Notes under the pieces: model-generated | What the model saw: only the letters and a program-made list of their open reading frames with translations | Told to the model about the DNA's origin: nothing | The model's database searches: none | DNA from: Micromonospora sp. WMMD812 | GTDB lineage: Bacteria; Actinomycetota; Actinomycetes; Mycobacteriales; Micromonosporaceae | NCBI RefSeq assembly: GCF_027497215.1 | Contig: NZ_CP114904.1 | Coordinates: 3,122,001-3,186,000 of the forward strand | Length of the DNA: 64,000 nucleotides | Direction of reading: 5' to 3' | Shown here: one piece after another, positions 44,192-51,724 of the stretch | How the letters are laid out: every line of letters starts with the position of its first letter | Position numbering within the stretch: the first letter of the stretch is position 1 | Program-made: the position numbers and the translations under genes

Positions 44192-45037
44192 ATGGCCCCC
44201 AAGACCGCCCGCGCCCGCCGCCTCGGCATGGCCCTGCGCACCCACCGGGAGGCCGCCGGCCTGACCCTGGAGACGGCGGCGGACGAGATCAACAGCACCC
44301 GCAGCACACTGTCCCGCTACGAGAACGCCCAGACGCTGGTCAGCCCGGCCACCGTGCGCGCGCTGCTCACCCTCTACGGGGTCGCCCCGGAGGACGTCGC
44401 CGCGGCCGTCGAGCTGGCCAAGGACGCCCGCAAGCCGGGCTGGTGGGTCTCCTACTCGTACCTGCTGGACCGCCGCACCATCGACTTCATCGCGTTCGAG
44501 TCCGAGGCGACCGGCATCGCCAACTTCGAGCCCTCCGTGGTCCCGGGCCTGCTGCAGACCGCCGACTACATCCGCGGCGTGATGCGCGGCGGCCCGCACA
44601 CCCTCGGCGACGATCAGGTCGAACAGCGGGTCAAGTTCCGGCTGGACCGTCAACAGCGGCTCACCGCCAAGGAGCCGCCCATCCTCGACGCCATCATCGA
44701 CGAGGGCGCGCTCCTGCGGCCGGTGGGCGACCGGTCGGTCATGGAGGGCCAACTGCGGCACCTGGTGAAGATGGCCGAGTTGCCGAACATCACCGTCCAG
44801 GTGATCCCGCTGGCCGCCGGCTACCACCGCGGCACCCGGGGGTCCCTGCACATCCTGGAGTTCGCCGACCCGGAGGACCCGATCATCGCCTCGGTGGAGA
44901 CGGTGGCCGGTCAGATGATCCTCGACCGCCCCGGCGACCTCCGCACCTGCACCAAGATCATGGAACACCTGCGGACGGTCGCGCTGAGCCCGGCCGACAG
45001 CCGCGACCAGCTCCTCCAACTCCTGAAGGGACGGTAG
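44192..45037 (+). CDS. XRE-family regulator with DUF5753 domain
   Basis: A 281-residue regulator with an N-terminal helix-turn-helix (MALRTHREAAGLTLETAADE ... STRSTLSRYENAQTLVSP) and a C-terminal DUF5753 domain (FEPSVVPGLLQTADYIRGVM, RQQRLTAKEPPILDAIIDEG, LRHLVKMAELPNITVQVIPL). These WhiJ-like proteins are abundant in Streptomyces and Micromonospora and are usually encoded beside a DUF397 protein, as here (5-nt gap). ATG start MAPKTARARR at 44192. Confidence 0.92.
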   Translation: MAPKTARARRLGMALRTHREAAGLTLETAADEINSTRSTLSRYENAQTLVSPATVRALLTLYGVAPEDVAAAVELAKDARKPGWWVSYSYLLDRRTIDFIAFESEATGIANFEPSVVPGLLQTADYIRGVMRGGPHTLGDDQVEQRVKFRLDRQQRLTAKEPPILDAIIDEGALLRPVGDRSVMEGQLRHLVKMAELPNITVQVIPLAAGYHRGTRGSLHILEFADPEDPIIASVETVAGQMILDRPGDLRTCTKIMEHLRTVALSPADSRDQLLQLLKGR

Positions 45038-45042
45038 GACCG

Positions 45043-45243
45043 ATGACACCGACGATCAGCGCGGCGCTGGCCGCGGCGGGCTGGCGCAAGAGCAGCCGCA
45101 GCGGCGACGAGGGTGCCTGCGTGGAGGTGGCGGTGATCCCCCAGCTGGTCGCCGTCCGCGACTCCAAGGACCCGGCCGGCCCGGCGCTGCTCTTCGCGCC
45201 GGCCGCCTGGGCCGCGTTCGCCCAGGCGCCGCCGCGCCGCTGA
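45043..45243 (+). CDS. DUF397 protein
   Basis: A 66-residue DUF397 protein with the hallmark WRKSSRSGDEGACVEVA and VRDSKDPAGPALLF blocks. DUF397 proteins are small partners of WhiJ-type XRE regulators; antagonism between the two has been reported in Streptomyces development. It starts 5 nt after the XRE stop. Confidence 0.92.
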   Translation: MTPTISAALAAAGWRKSSRSGDEGACVEVAVIPQLVAVRDSKDPAGPALLFAPAAWAAFAQAPPRR

Positions 45244-45289
45244 CCCCGCCCGGGGCCGGCCGTCGGTGGGCGGCGGCCGGCCCTGGGCG

Positions 45290-45324
45290 CTCGGCCGGCC
45301 GCCGGTGGGCGGCGGCCGGCCGAG
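45290..45324. terminator. Strong stem-loop between DUF397 and ROK genes
   Basis: Perfect 14-bp stem CTCGGCCGGCCGCC / GGCGGCCGGCCGAG with a 7-nt loop, between convergent genes. The segment GGCCGGCCGYCGGTGGGCGG plus 9 more bases occurs twice in direct orientation (from about 45255 and 45293), so this gap also contains a 29-bp repeat. Confidence 0.75.
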
Positions 45325-45340
45325 CCGGTTCGCGTCGGCC

Positions 45341-46390
45341 TCAGGCGACCACGGGTCGAGGCGCCGGGCCGCTCCGCAGCGCCTCCAGCGCCGCGATGGC
45401 CACCCCCCGCGCGCCGGCCATGTCCCGGTCCGGCACCAGCGCGAACGCGGCCACGGCGGCCTGTTCCTCCCGGAGCACGGTGTGCTCGCGGACGGTGGCC
45501 AGGAACCAGTCGCGGAACTCCGGCGCCGCCTCCACCACCCCACCTCCGACGAAGTACGCGTGCGGGTCGGTGAAGTTGGCGGCGATGGTGAAGAGCCGGC
45601 CGAGCGCCATCGCCTGCTGGGTGAAGATCGCCCGGGCCAGCTCGTCGCCCCGCTCGCCGTAGGCACGGACCAGCTTGGCGGCCCGGGCCGGCGGCTCGGC
45701 GGCGAGCGGGTGACCGGCGTACCGGGTCAGCCAGTACGGCAACAGGTTTCGCTCGATAGCGGTCAGCGACGCGATGCTCTCCGTGTCCCCGGCGAAGCCG
45801 CAGGCACAGGTCGGCACGGGCTGCTCCGGCGCGAGCAACCCGTGCAGCGGGATGTGCACGTGGCCCAGCTCGCCCGCCATCCCGGCCGCTCCGGCGACCA
45901 CCCGGCCCGCCTCGACCACGCCGCCGCCCAGCCCGGTGCCGACGATCGCGGAGACCGACGAGCGGACCATCGCGTCGGCTCCGAAGTGGACGTGGTGGGC
46001 GTAGAGCGCCGCCGCGTTGCCGTCGTTGTGATAGAGCACCGGCAGGCCGAGCCGGCGTTCGAGCGCACCCCGCACGTCGAAGCCGCGCCAGGCCGGCTGG
46101 GAAAAGTTCGTCGAGCCGCGCGAGGAGATCACGCCGGTGGCGCTGGCCGGCCCCGGCGTGTCCAACCCGACCGCCCGAACCAGCTCGCGCGGCACGCCGG
46201 TGCGGGCCAGGATGCCGTCGAGCGCACGGGCGAGCGCCTCGATCGCCGCGTCCGGCCCGTCCTGCACCTCACTCGGTATCTCCACCAGCCCGTCGACCAG
46301 GAACCGCCCGTCCAGGGTGAGAACCGTCGCGTTGTTGCTGGTGCCGCCGTTGTCCAACCCGACGACCACCGGCACGCCTGCGCTGCCCAC
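45341..46390 (-). CDS. ROK-family sugar kinase
   Basis: A 349-residue ROK kinase without the HTH domain found in ROK repressors. The ATP site is VVVGLDNGGTSNNATVLTLD, the substrate block LYHNDGNAAALYAH, then IVGTGLGGGVVEAG and the metal/sugar motif GELGHVHIPL. The CxCG motif is CACGFAGDTES, where the third usual Cys is Asp. The GTG at 46390 is chosen because GGGAGG lies 6 nt upstream. Probable substrate glucose or an amino sugar (inference). Confidence 0.88.
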   Translation of the reverse strand: MGSAGVPVVVGLDNGGTSNNATVLTLDGRFLVDGLVEIPSEVQDGPDAAIEALARALDGILARTGVPRELVRAVGLDTPGPASATGVISSRGSTNFSQPAWRGFDVRGALERRLGLPVLYHNDGNAAALYAHHVHFGADAMVRSSVSAIVGTGLGGGVVEAGRVVAGAAGMAGELGHVHIPLHGLLAPEQPVPTCACGFAGDTESIASLTAIERNLLPYWLTRYAGHPLAAEPPARAAKLVRAYGERGDELARAIFTQQAMALGRLFTIAANFTDPHAYFVGGGVVEAAPEFRDWFLATVREHTVLREEQAAVAAFALVPDRDMAGARGVAIAALEALRSGPAPRPVVA

Positions 46391-46496
46391 GAACCGCCTC
46401 CCGTCCCTCGTCACGCCGGTCCTACCCGTGTACCACCACAGCGGACCGGCGGGCCCTGAGCCGAGGGTGCGCAACTGCCGGCGAATTCTCTATGCG

Positions 46497-46525
46497 ATCA
46501 TAGTTCTAATTTTTATTCATGTCGT
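46497..46525 (-). promoter_or_regulatory. Predicted promoter of the ROK gene
   Basis: On the minus strand: -35 ACGACA (46520-46525), 17-nt spacer that is AT-rich, -10 TATGAT (46497-46502). The -10 matches five of six consensus bases. Predicted start near 46490 gives a leader of about 100 nt. A CTATGCGATCATAG palindrome overlaps the -10 and could be an operator. Confidence 0.6.
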
Positions 46526-46670
46526 GCTGCGGTTGGTCCCGGTACTGAGGACCACATAGGGAACCTGAGACGCTAGTGCCCGTTCCCAGCGCTCAGGATG
46601 GGGCCGCCCCTCGGCATCGGGCTGCTCGCTGTGCGGGGGCGGGCATGGACGGACATGTCATCCAAAGCGC

Positions 46671-46702
46671 TGACTCTGAGGCAGAAATATGCCTCAGAGT
46701 CA
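46671..46702. terminator. Perfect 13-bp hairpin after the methylase gene
   Basis: TGACTCTGAGGCA / TGCCTCAGAGTCA with a GAAATA loop, 66 nt past the stop of the PrmC-related gene on the minus strand. The stem is less GC-rich than other terminators here. It is probably that gene's terminator, though no T-tract follows. Confidence 0.6.
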
Positions 46703-46767
46703 TGACGCTCACCCGTGGTCCGTCTGCCGGGCCCCGACACCGCGGCCAGCCAGCCGACGCGGCGCGG

Positions 46768-47556
46768 TCAGGCCGGGCGGCGGGCGGTCACCGCGGTCGC
46801 CTCCAGGTCCTCGTCGTGCCGCACGCTGGGCACCAGCCCGGCGGCGGTCAGCTCGGCGCAGAGGGCGCCGGTCTGCCGTGCGGCCGCCTCGACCACCAGG
46901 TGCCCGCCGGGTGCCAGCCAGCGGGCCGCTCCGGCGGCCACCCGGCGCAGCACGGCCAGCCCGTCCGGGCCGCCGTCCAGGGCCACCGGCGCCTCGTGTA
47001 GCCGTGCCTCCGGGGGCATCAGCGCCACCGCCGCGGTCGGCACGTACGGGGCGTTGGCGACGACCAGGTCCAACCGTCCCTGCCAGCGGTTCGGCAGCGG
47101 CGCGAACAGATCCCCCTGGAACACCGGCACGTCGAGGGCGGCGAGGTTGCGCCGGGCGCACGCCACCGCGGCCGGGTCGATGTCGGCGGCGGCCAGCCAG
47201 CGTGGCGCGAGCCGCCGTGCCAGGGCCAGGGTGGTGGCCCCGGAGCCGCAGCAGAGGTCCACGACGGCTGGTGCCGGGCCGGTGACCGCCGCGGCGGCCG
47301 CGACCAGCAGGGCGGTCCGCCCGCGTGGCACGAAGACGCCGGGGTCGAGGGACACCCGCAGGCCGCAGAACTCCGCCCAGCCGAGCAGGTGTTCCAGCGG
47401 CGTCCCGGCGATGCGACGGTCGACGAGGTCGGCCAGCGCGGTCGGCGAGTCGGCGGCGTCGAGGAGCAGGTCCGCCTCGTCCTCGGCGTAGACGCAGCCG
47501 GCGGCGCGCAGCTGGCGTACGAGGGAGGGGCGGTCGGGAGAGAACGGCACGGTCAT
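46768..47556 (-). CDS. PrmC-related protein N5-glutamine methyltransferase
   Basis: A 262-residue HemK/PrmC-like methylase of the actinobacterial side family. The SAM site is AVVDLCCGSGATTLALARRL, and the catalytic motif is NAPY (VVANAPYVPT) where PrmC has NPPY. N-terminal helices (YAEDEADLLLDAADSPTALA) resemble the PrmC substrate-recognition domain. GGAGG lies 6 nt before the ATG at 47556. Its substrate may not be a release factor. It is preceded by a structured leader (47580-47665). Confidence 0.83.
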   Translation of the reverse strand: MTVPFSPDRPSLVRQLRAAGCVYAEDEADLLLDAADSPTALADLVDRRIAGTPLEHLLGWAEFCGLRVSLDPGVFVPRGRTALLVAAAAAVTGPAPAVVDLCCGSGATTLALARRLAPRWLAAADIDPAAVACARRNLAALDVPVFQGDLFAPLPNRWQGRLDLVVANAPYVPTAAVALMPPEARLHEAPVALDGGPDGLAVLRRVAAGAARWLAPGGHLVVEAAARQTGALCAELTAAGLVPSVRHDEDLEATAVTARRPA

Positions 47557-47579
47557 GGCAAGCCTCCGGATGCGCTCGT

Positions 47580-47632
47580 CGGCGCTCCCGGTGGCCGCTA
47601 TCGGCGCGGCGTGGATCCGGGAGGGAGCGCCG
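47580..47632 (-). promoter_or_regulatory. Stem-loop in the leader of the methylase gene
   Basis: Perfect 10-bp stem CGGCGCTCCC (47580-47589) / GGGAGCGCCG (47623-47632) in the 161-nt gap between the PLP lyase and the methylase, 24 nt before the methylase start. Just upstream on the minus strand is a strong Shine-Dalgarno-like AGGAGGTGAG (47656-47665) with no suitably spaced start codon. It could be an attenuator or the lyase terminator. Confidence 0.45.
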
Positions 47633-47717
47633 GTCCTGCTGTCTGGTGGATCGGACTCACCTCCTCTGGTCGGGGCCTTCGACAGGCAACCCGAACGATA
47701 ACCCGCCCGGTCGTCGG

Positions 47718-48839
47718 TCAGTCCGCCGGCCCGCTGGCGTCGAGCGCGGCGGCGATGTCGGCCGCCAGGTCCGCGGTGTCCTCCACCCCGCACGAGAGCC
47801 GGACGAAGCCCGGCGCCGTGTCGTCGCCCCACTGGGCCCGCCGGTCCGCGGTGGTGTGCAGCCCGCCGAACGAGGTGGCCGCGACGACCAGCCGGGCGGC
47901 GTCGACGAACCGGCCGACCCGGTCGGCGTCGCCGAGGTCGAAGGAGAGCACGCCGGGCATCCGGCGCATCTGGGCCGAGGCCACCGGGTACGCCGGGTCC
48001 TCCGGCCGGCCGGGCCAGCGAAGGCCGGTCACGTCCGTGCGGCCGGCGAGCAGCGCCGCGACGGCAGCCGCGTTGGCGGTCTGCCGGGCCAGCCGCAGGT
48101 CCAGGGTGGCCAGCGACCGGTGGGCCAGCCACGCGTCGAATGGGCCGGGAATCGCCCCGGTCAGGTTGCGCCACCCGGTCAGCGCGTCGAGCAGCTTCGC
48201 GGACCGGCTGGCCAGGTAGCCGAGCAGCAGGTCGGAGTGGCCGGTGAGCGCCTTCGTGCCGGAGGCGACGACCAGGTCCGCGCCGAGGTCCAGCGGCCGC
48301 TGGCCGAGCGGGGTGGCGGTGGTGTTGTCCACCGCGAGCAGCGCGCCCGCCGCGTGCGCCTGGTGCGCCAGGGCGGCCACGTCGACCACGTCCAGGCCCG
48401 GGTTCGCCGGGGTCTCCACCAGCACCAGCCGGACGCCGTCCAGGGCTGGGTAGGGCCCGACGGTCGGCGCGTAGCGCACGCGTACGCCCAGTTCCGCCAG
48501 CACGTCGGTGGCGAACGCTCGCACCGGGAAGTACCCGTCGGTGGGGAGGACCACGGTGTCCCCCGGCCGCAGCACGGTCAGCAGCAGCCCGGTGATCGCC
48601 GCCTGCCCACTGGCGAAGACCCGGCAGTCGCCGCCCTCCAGCTCGCCGATGGCCGCCTCCAGCAGCCGCCGGGTCGGGTTGTCGGGCCGGCCGTAGCCGT
48701 TCGGTGCCGCCGAGGGGCCCTGGAACGGGTCGAGGTGGTACGGCGCGGCGAAGACCGGGCCGGGCAGGAAAGGCTGCCCGGGCTCGGGTTCCGGCAGGCC
48801 GGCGTGCACGCAGCGTGTGCCGTCCCCCATGTCGCTCAT
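47718..48839 (-). CDS. Cys/Met metabolism PLP-dependent enzyme (cystathionine lyase/synthase-like)
   Basis: A 373-residue member of the Cys/Met metabolism PLP family. Marks: TRCVHAGLPEPE at the N-terminus, YGRPDNPTRRLLEAAIGELEGG, FASGQAAITGLLL, VETPANPGLDVVD, AVDNTTATPLGQRPLDLGAD and the PLP lysine in VASGTKALTGHSDLLLG. It is probably a cystathionine gamma-lyase or -synthase; specificity cannot be decided. It starts 7 nt after the gpsA stop, with GAGG upstream, in the plsC-gpsA unit. Confidence 0.88.
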   Translation of the reverse strand: MSDMGDGTRCVHAGLPEPEPGQPFLPGPVFAAPYHLDPFQGPSAAPNGYGRPDNPTRRLLEAAIGELEGGDCRVFASGQAAITGLLLTVLRPGDTVVLPTDGYFPVRAFATDVLAELGVRVRYAPTVGPYPALDGVRLVLVETPANPGLDVVDVAALAHQAHAAGALLAVDNTTATPLGQRPLDLGADLVVASGTKALTGHSDLLLGYLASRSAKLLDALTGWRNLTGAIPGPFDAWLAHRSLATLDLRLARQTANAAAVAALLAGRTDVTGLRWPGRPEDPAYPVASAQMRRMPGVLSFDLGDADRVGRFVDAARLVVAATSFGGLHTTADRRAQWGDDTAPGFVRLSCGVEDTADLAADIAAALDASGPAD

Positions 48840-48846
48840 CAGATCC

Positions 48847-49863
48847 TCACTCGTACGACTCGGGCTTGGCGGTGCGGCTCATCAGGGTGTCCACGGCGAG
48901 ACGCGGGTCCATCCCCTCGTGGCAGATCCGCTCGACCTGCTCGGTGATCGGCATCTCCACGCCGTGGGCCCGGGCCAGGTCACGGATGGCCAGGCAGCTC
49001 TTCACGCCCTCGGCGGTCTGCCGGGTCGCGGTCTGCGCCTGCTCCAGTGTCTCGCCGCGGCCCAGGTGTTCGCCGAACGTGCGGTTGCGGGCCAACGGGG
49101 ACGAGCAGGAGGCCACCAGGTCACCCATTCCGGCCAGGCCGGCGAAGGTGATCGGGTCCGCGCCGAGCGCCACGCCCAGCCGGGCGGTCTCGGCCAGGCC
49201 TCGGGTCATCAGCATCGCCCGGGTGTTGTCGCCGAAACCCATCGCGGTCGCGATGCCGTACGCCAGGGCGATCACGTTCTTGACCGCCCCGCCCAGCTCG
49301 CAGCCGATCACGTCGTCGTTGGTGTAGGGGCGGAAGTACGGCGTCCGGATCGACGACTGCACGAGCGTGGTCCGCCGGCTGTCCGTCCCGGCGACCACGG
49401 TCGCGGCCGGCTGCTCGCCCGCGATCTCCGGGGCGAGGTTCGGGCCGGAAACCACCACGACCCGGTCGGCCGCCACCCCGGCGGTCTCCACGATCACCTC
49501 GCTCATCCGGCGGGTGGTGCCCAGCTCGATGCCCTTCATCAGCGATACCAGTGTGGCGTCCGGGTGCAGGTGCCCGGCCCACTCGGCGAGGTTGCCCCGC
49601 AGGGTCTGCGACGGCACCGCCAGCACCACCAGCTCGGCGCCGGCGATGGCCTCGGCGGCGTCCCCGGTCGCGGTCACCCGGGCCGGCAGGACCAGCTCCG
49701 GCAGGTACTCCGGGTTACGCCGCTCGGCGCGCAGGGCGTCGGCGATCCGCTGCCGCCGGGCCCAGATCGTGACGTCCCGGCCCGCGTCGGCGAGGATCTT
49801 GGCGAACGCGGTGCCCCACGAGCCCGCACCCAGCACCGCGACGTGCCCACTCCGCTCGCTCAC
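48847..49863 (-). CDS. gpsA: Glycerol-3-phosphate dehydrogenase [NAD(P)+]
   Basis: Supplies glycerol-3-phosphate for phospholipids. The 338-residue enzyme has the NAD site [28 protein letters not shown] with a catalytic Lys, GPNLAPEIA and [20 protein letters not shown]. The start is the GTG at 49863, giving [17 protein letters not shown] comes from the repeat element fused to the start. It overlaps mini-ORF copy B by 4 nt and follows plsC. Neighbouring ddl and fbiD match the mycobacterial order. Confidence 0.95.
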   Translation of the reverse strand: MSERSGHVAVLGAGSWGTAFAKILADAGRDVTIWARRQRIADALRAERRNPEYLPELVLPARVTATGDAAEAIAGAELVVLAVPSQTLRGNLAEWAGHLHPDATLVSLMKGIELGTTRRMSEVIVETAGVAADRVVVVSGPNLAPEIAGEQPAATVVAGTDSRRTTLVQSSIRTPYFRPYTNDDVIGCELGGAVKNVIALAYGIATAMGFGDNTRAMLMTRGLAETARLGVALGADPITFAGLAGMGDLVASCSSPLARNRTFGEHLGRGETLEQAQTATRQTAEGVKSCLAIRDLARAHGVEMPITEQVERICHEGMDPRLAVDTLMSRTAKPESYE

Positions 49864-49943
49864 GCCGCCGCTCCGCTTCGCTCCGCGGCGCCGTGAGGCG
49901 CCCCGCTGCTGTGCCCGATGGTTCGCTCGCTCCGCTCGCTCAC
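49860..49943 (-). CDS. 27-codon coupling mini-ORF, MSERSER element copy B
   Basis: A GTG-TGA frame of 27 codons starting [12 protein letters not shown] and ending AERSGAAA. Its GTG overlaps the plsC stop (GTGA) and its TGA overlaps the gpsA start (GTGA). The start sequence GTGAGCGAGCGGAG recurs at the gpsA start 80 nt downstream. By hand alignment about 61 of 80 positions equal copy A without gaps. The centre forms a GGCGCC-TCAC-GGCGCC hairpin. Coding status unproven. Confidence 0.6.
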   Translation of the reverse strand: MSERSERTIGHSSGAPHGAAERSGAAA

Positions 49944-50737
49944 GCCACATCGCCCTGCTGCTGGCGCTGCGCCCGACCAGGTCGCTCCCAGAGCGGCGGC
50001 GGCGTGCCGCCGCGGATGTCGGCGACCATGTCGCGCAGGCGCAGCATGATCACGTCCGTCATCTCCTCGAGGGTGGCCCGGGTCGGCTGGGCGCCGGCCC
50101 AGCGGGTCAGGTCGATCGGCGGGCCGGCCACCACGGTCACCGGGATCCGCGGGCGCAGGCTGAGCCGGGCCGTCCGCGGGTCGAAGATCCGCTCCGGCCC
50201 CCACATGGCCACCGGGACGACCGGCGCGCCCGTGGCCAGCGCCAGCCGCGCGGCGCCGGTCTTGCCCCTCATCGGCCACAGCTCCGGTTCGCGGGTGGTG
50301 GTGCCCTCGGGGTAGATCACCACGGCGCCGCCCGCGTTGACCGCGGCGACCAGCGCGTCCAGCGACCTGGCCGCGTCCACCGTGCCGCGCTCCACGGGGA
50401 TCTGCCGGCAGCGGTGCAGGATCCAACCGACCACCGGCACCCGGAACACGCTCGCCTTGCCCAGGTACTGCGGCCAGCGCCCGGCGTCGTAGATGAAGTG
50501 CGCGGAGACCAGTGGATCGGCGTGCGACAGGTGGTTCGGCACGATGATCATGCCGCCGTCCCGGCGGAGGTGCTCCATGCCGCGCCAGGTCCGCCGGGTC
50601 CACACGGTCATCAGCGGCTTCACCAGCACCACGGCAAACCGTGCCCAGAACCCCAGCCTCCGCCGTGCCACCGCGCCTCCTCGTGCCGCCCGGGCCCCGG
50701 CACCGGACCCGCCGGTGCCACCCGCAGCCGAAATCAT
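49940..50737 (-). CDS. plsC: 1-acyl-sn-glycerol-3-phosphate acyltransferase (PlsC family)
   Basis: A 265-residue acyltransferase for phosphatidic acid synthesis. Motif I is [13 protein letters not shown] (NHxxxxD), then PVERG and the EGT motif [20 protein letters not shown], then [13 protein letters not shown] hydrophobic stretch near the N-terminus ([17 protein letters not shown]) may attach it to the membrane. GGGGGAG precedes the ATG. It starts the plsC - mini-ORF - gpsA unit, and is divergent from fbiD. Confidence 0.92.
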   Translation of the reverse strand: MISAAGGTGGSGAGARAARGGAVARRRLGFWARFAVVLVKPLMTVWTRRTWRGMEHLRRDGGMIIVPNHLSHADPLVSAHFIYDAGRWPQYLGKASVFRVPVVGWILHRCRQIPVERGTVDAARSLDALVAAVNAGGAVVIYPEGTTTREPELWPMRGKTGAARLALATGAPVVPVAMWGPERIFDPRTARLSLRPRIPVTVVAGPPIDLTRWAGAQPTRATLEEMTDVIMLRLRDMVADIRGGTPPPLWERPGRAQRQQQGDVA

Positions 50738-50798
50738 GCCTGCTCCCCCGTGGTACGGGCCAGTGAGGGTACCGCCGTCCGGCTGGCAGGATTGCGGT

Positions 50799-51443
50799 GT
50801 GAGTCAGCCGAGGTGGACCGTGGTGGTGCCGGTGAAGCCCCTGGCCGCGGCGAAGAGCCGGCTGCGGGGGGCCCTGCCGGGCGTACCCCACGAGGAGCTG
50901 GCGCTCGCCCTGGCGGCCGACACGGTCCGCGCGGTGCTGGCCTGCCCGGCGGTCGCCGGGGTGGTGGTCGTCACTGACGACACCCGCGTGGGCGCGGTGG
51001 CCCGGGAGGCGGGTGCGCGGGTGCTGCCGGACCTGCCGGACGCCGGGTTGAACGCGGCGTTCCGGCACGGCGCCTCCGCCGCGCCCGGCGGGTGGGTCGC
51101 CGGCCTCACCGCCGACCTGCCCGCGCTGCGCCCGGCCGAGCTGGCCGCCGCGCTGCGGGCGGCGCAGGACGGCCCGCCCGTACGCCGGTTCGTGGCCGAC
51201 GCCCCCGGCGACGGCACCGTGCTGCTCGCCGCGCCGCCGGGGGTGCCGCTGGACCCCCGGTTCGGGGTCGGCTCGGCCGCGGCGCACCTGGCCAGCGGGG
51301 CGCTGCCGCTGGTTGGCGACTGGCCGAGCCTGCGCCGGGACGTGGACACCGCGGACGACCTCGCCGCCGCGGTCGGGCTCGGGTTGGGGCCGCGCACCGC
51401 CGGCCTCGCCGGACCCCGCTGCCCGGCCGCCACGCCGGGCTGA
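50799..51443 (+). CDS. fbiD: F420 biosynthesis guanylyltransferase FbiD/CofC
   Basis: A 214-residue nucleotidyltransferase activating phosphoenolpyruvate (actinobacterial FbiD) or 2-phospholactate (archaeal CofC) with GTP for coenzyme F420. The signature is VVPVKPLAAAKSRLRGAL; then ALALAADTVRAVLACPAV and LTADLPALRPAEL. Rv2983 of M. tuberculosis is the homologue in the same gene order (gpsA, fbiD, ppk). The GTG at 50799 matches the family N-terminus. Confidence 0.92.
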   Translation: MSQPRWTVVVPVKPLAAAKSRLRGALPGVPHEELALALAADTVRAVLACPAVAGVVVVTDDTRVGAVAREAGARVLPDLPDAGLNAAFRHGASAAPGGWVAGLTADLPALRPAELAAALRAAQDGPPVRRFVADAPGDGTVLLAAPPGVPLDPRFGVGSAAAHLASGALPLVGDWPSLRRDVDTADDLAAAVGLGLGPRTAGLAGPRCPAATPG

Positions 51444-51472
51444 GCGTGCCCCGTCCGGTGTACGGTGCTGGC

Positions 51473-51670
51473 ATGCAGGGCACGGTGGCCACCTACGACG
51501 CGGCGACCCGCAGCGGCGTGCTGCTGCTCGACGACGGGACCGAGCTCGCGTTCCCGACCCGCGCCTTCGACGCCTCCGGGCTGCGCCTGCTGCGGCTCGG
51601 CCAGCGGCTCCGGGTGGAGACCGACGCGGCCGGCGACGTGATACGGGTGACGTTGCCGACGATGAGCTGA
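51473..51670 (+). CDS. Small cold-shock-like OB-fold protein (65 aa)
   Basis: A 65-residue protein MQGTVATYDAATRSGVLLLD... that follows the cold-shock-domain pattern (xGTVxxYDxxTxxGxLxxDDG), but lacks the RNP1 KGFGFI aromatic residues. It may be a degenerate CSD protein. The ATG at 51473 starts 29 nt after fbiD. Position between fbiD and ppk is suggestive of a conserved actinobacterial small gene; function unknown. Confidence 0.7.
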   Translation: MQGTVATYDAATRSGVLLLDDGTELAFPTRAFDASGLRLLRLGQRLRVETDAAGDVIRVTLPTMS

Positions 51671-51684
51671 CGCGTCGCCGCCAA

Positions 51685-51718
51685 GTTCATTTTGCGTTCA
51701 CTGAAATCGGGTGATTAT
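51685..51718 (+). promoter_or_regulatory. PHO box and -10 of a probable leaderless ppk transcript
   Basis: Two adjacent 11-nt direct repeats, GTTCATTTTGC (51685-51695) and GTTCACTGAAA (51696-51706), match the actinobacterial PhoP PHO-box pattern (GTTCA-initial 11-mers). A -10-like GATTAT follows at 51713-51718, ending 6 nt before the GTG at 51725. With no ribosome-binding site at that GTG, the transcript may start at the start codon. Confidence 0.65.
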
Positions 51719-51724
51719 GAGCAG

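Larger units (their letters stand above)
46391..46767. other. AT-richer gene-free interval upstream of the ROK gene
   Basis: A 377-nt stretch, the least GC-rich part of the window around 46480-46520. It holds the ROK promoter (46497-46525), a palindrome CTATG-CGAT-CATAG overlapping its -10, an imperfect inverted repeat CCTGAGACGCT ... AGCGCTCAGG (46564-46597) and the hairpin at 46671-46702. No gene is seen. Confidence 0.55.

Noticed and set aside
46671..46702. Integration attachment site or transposon end
   Set aside because: It is a single perfect hairpin with no flanking duplication, tRNA or recombinase gene; a terminator is simpler.
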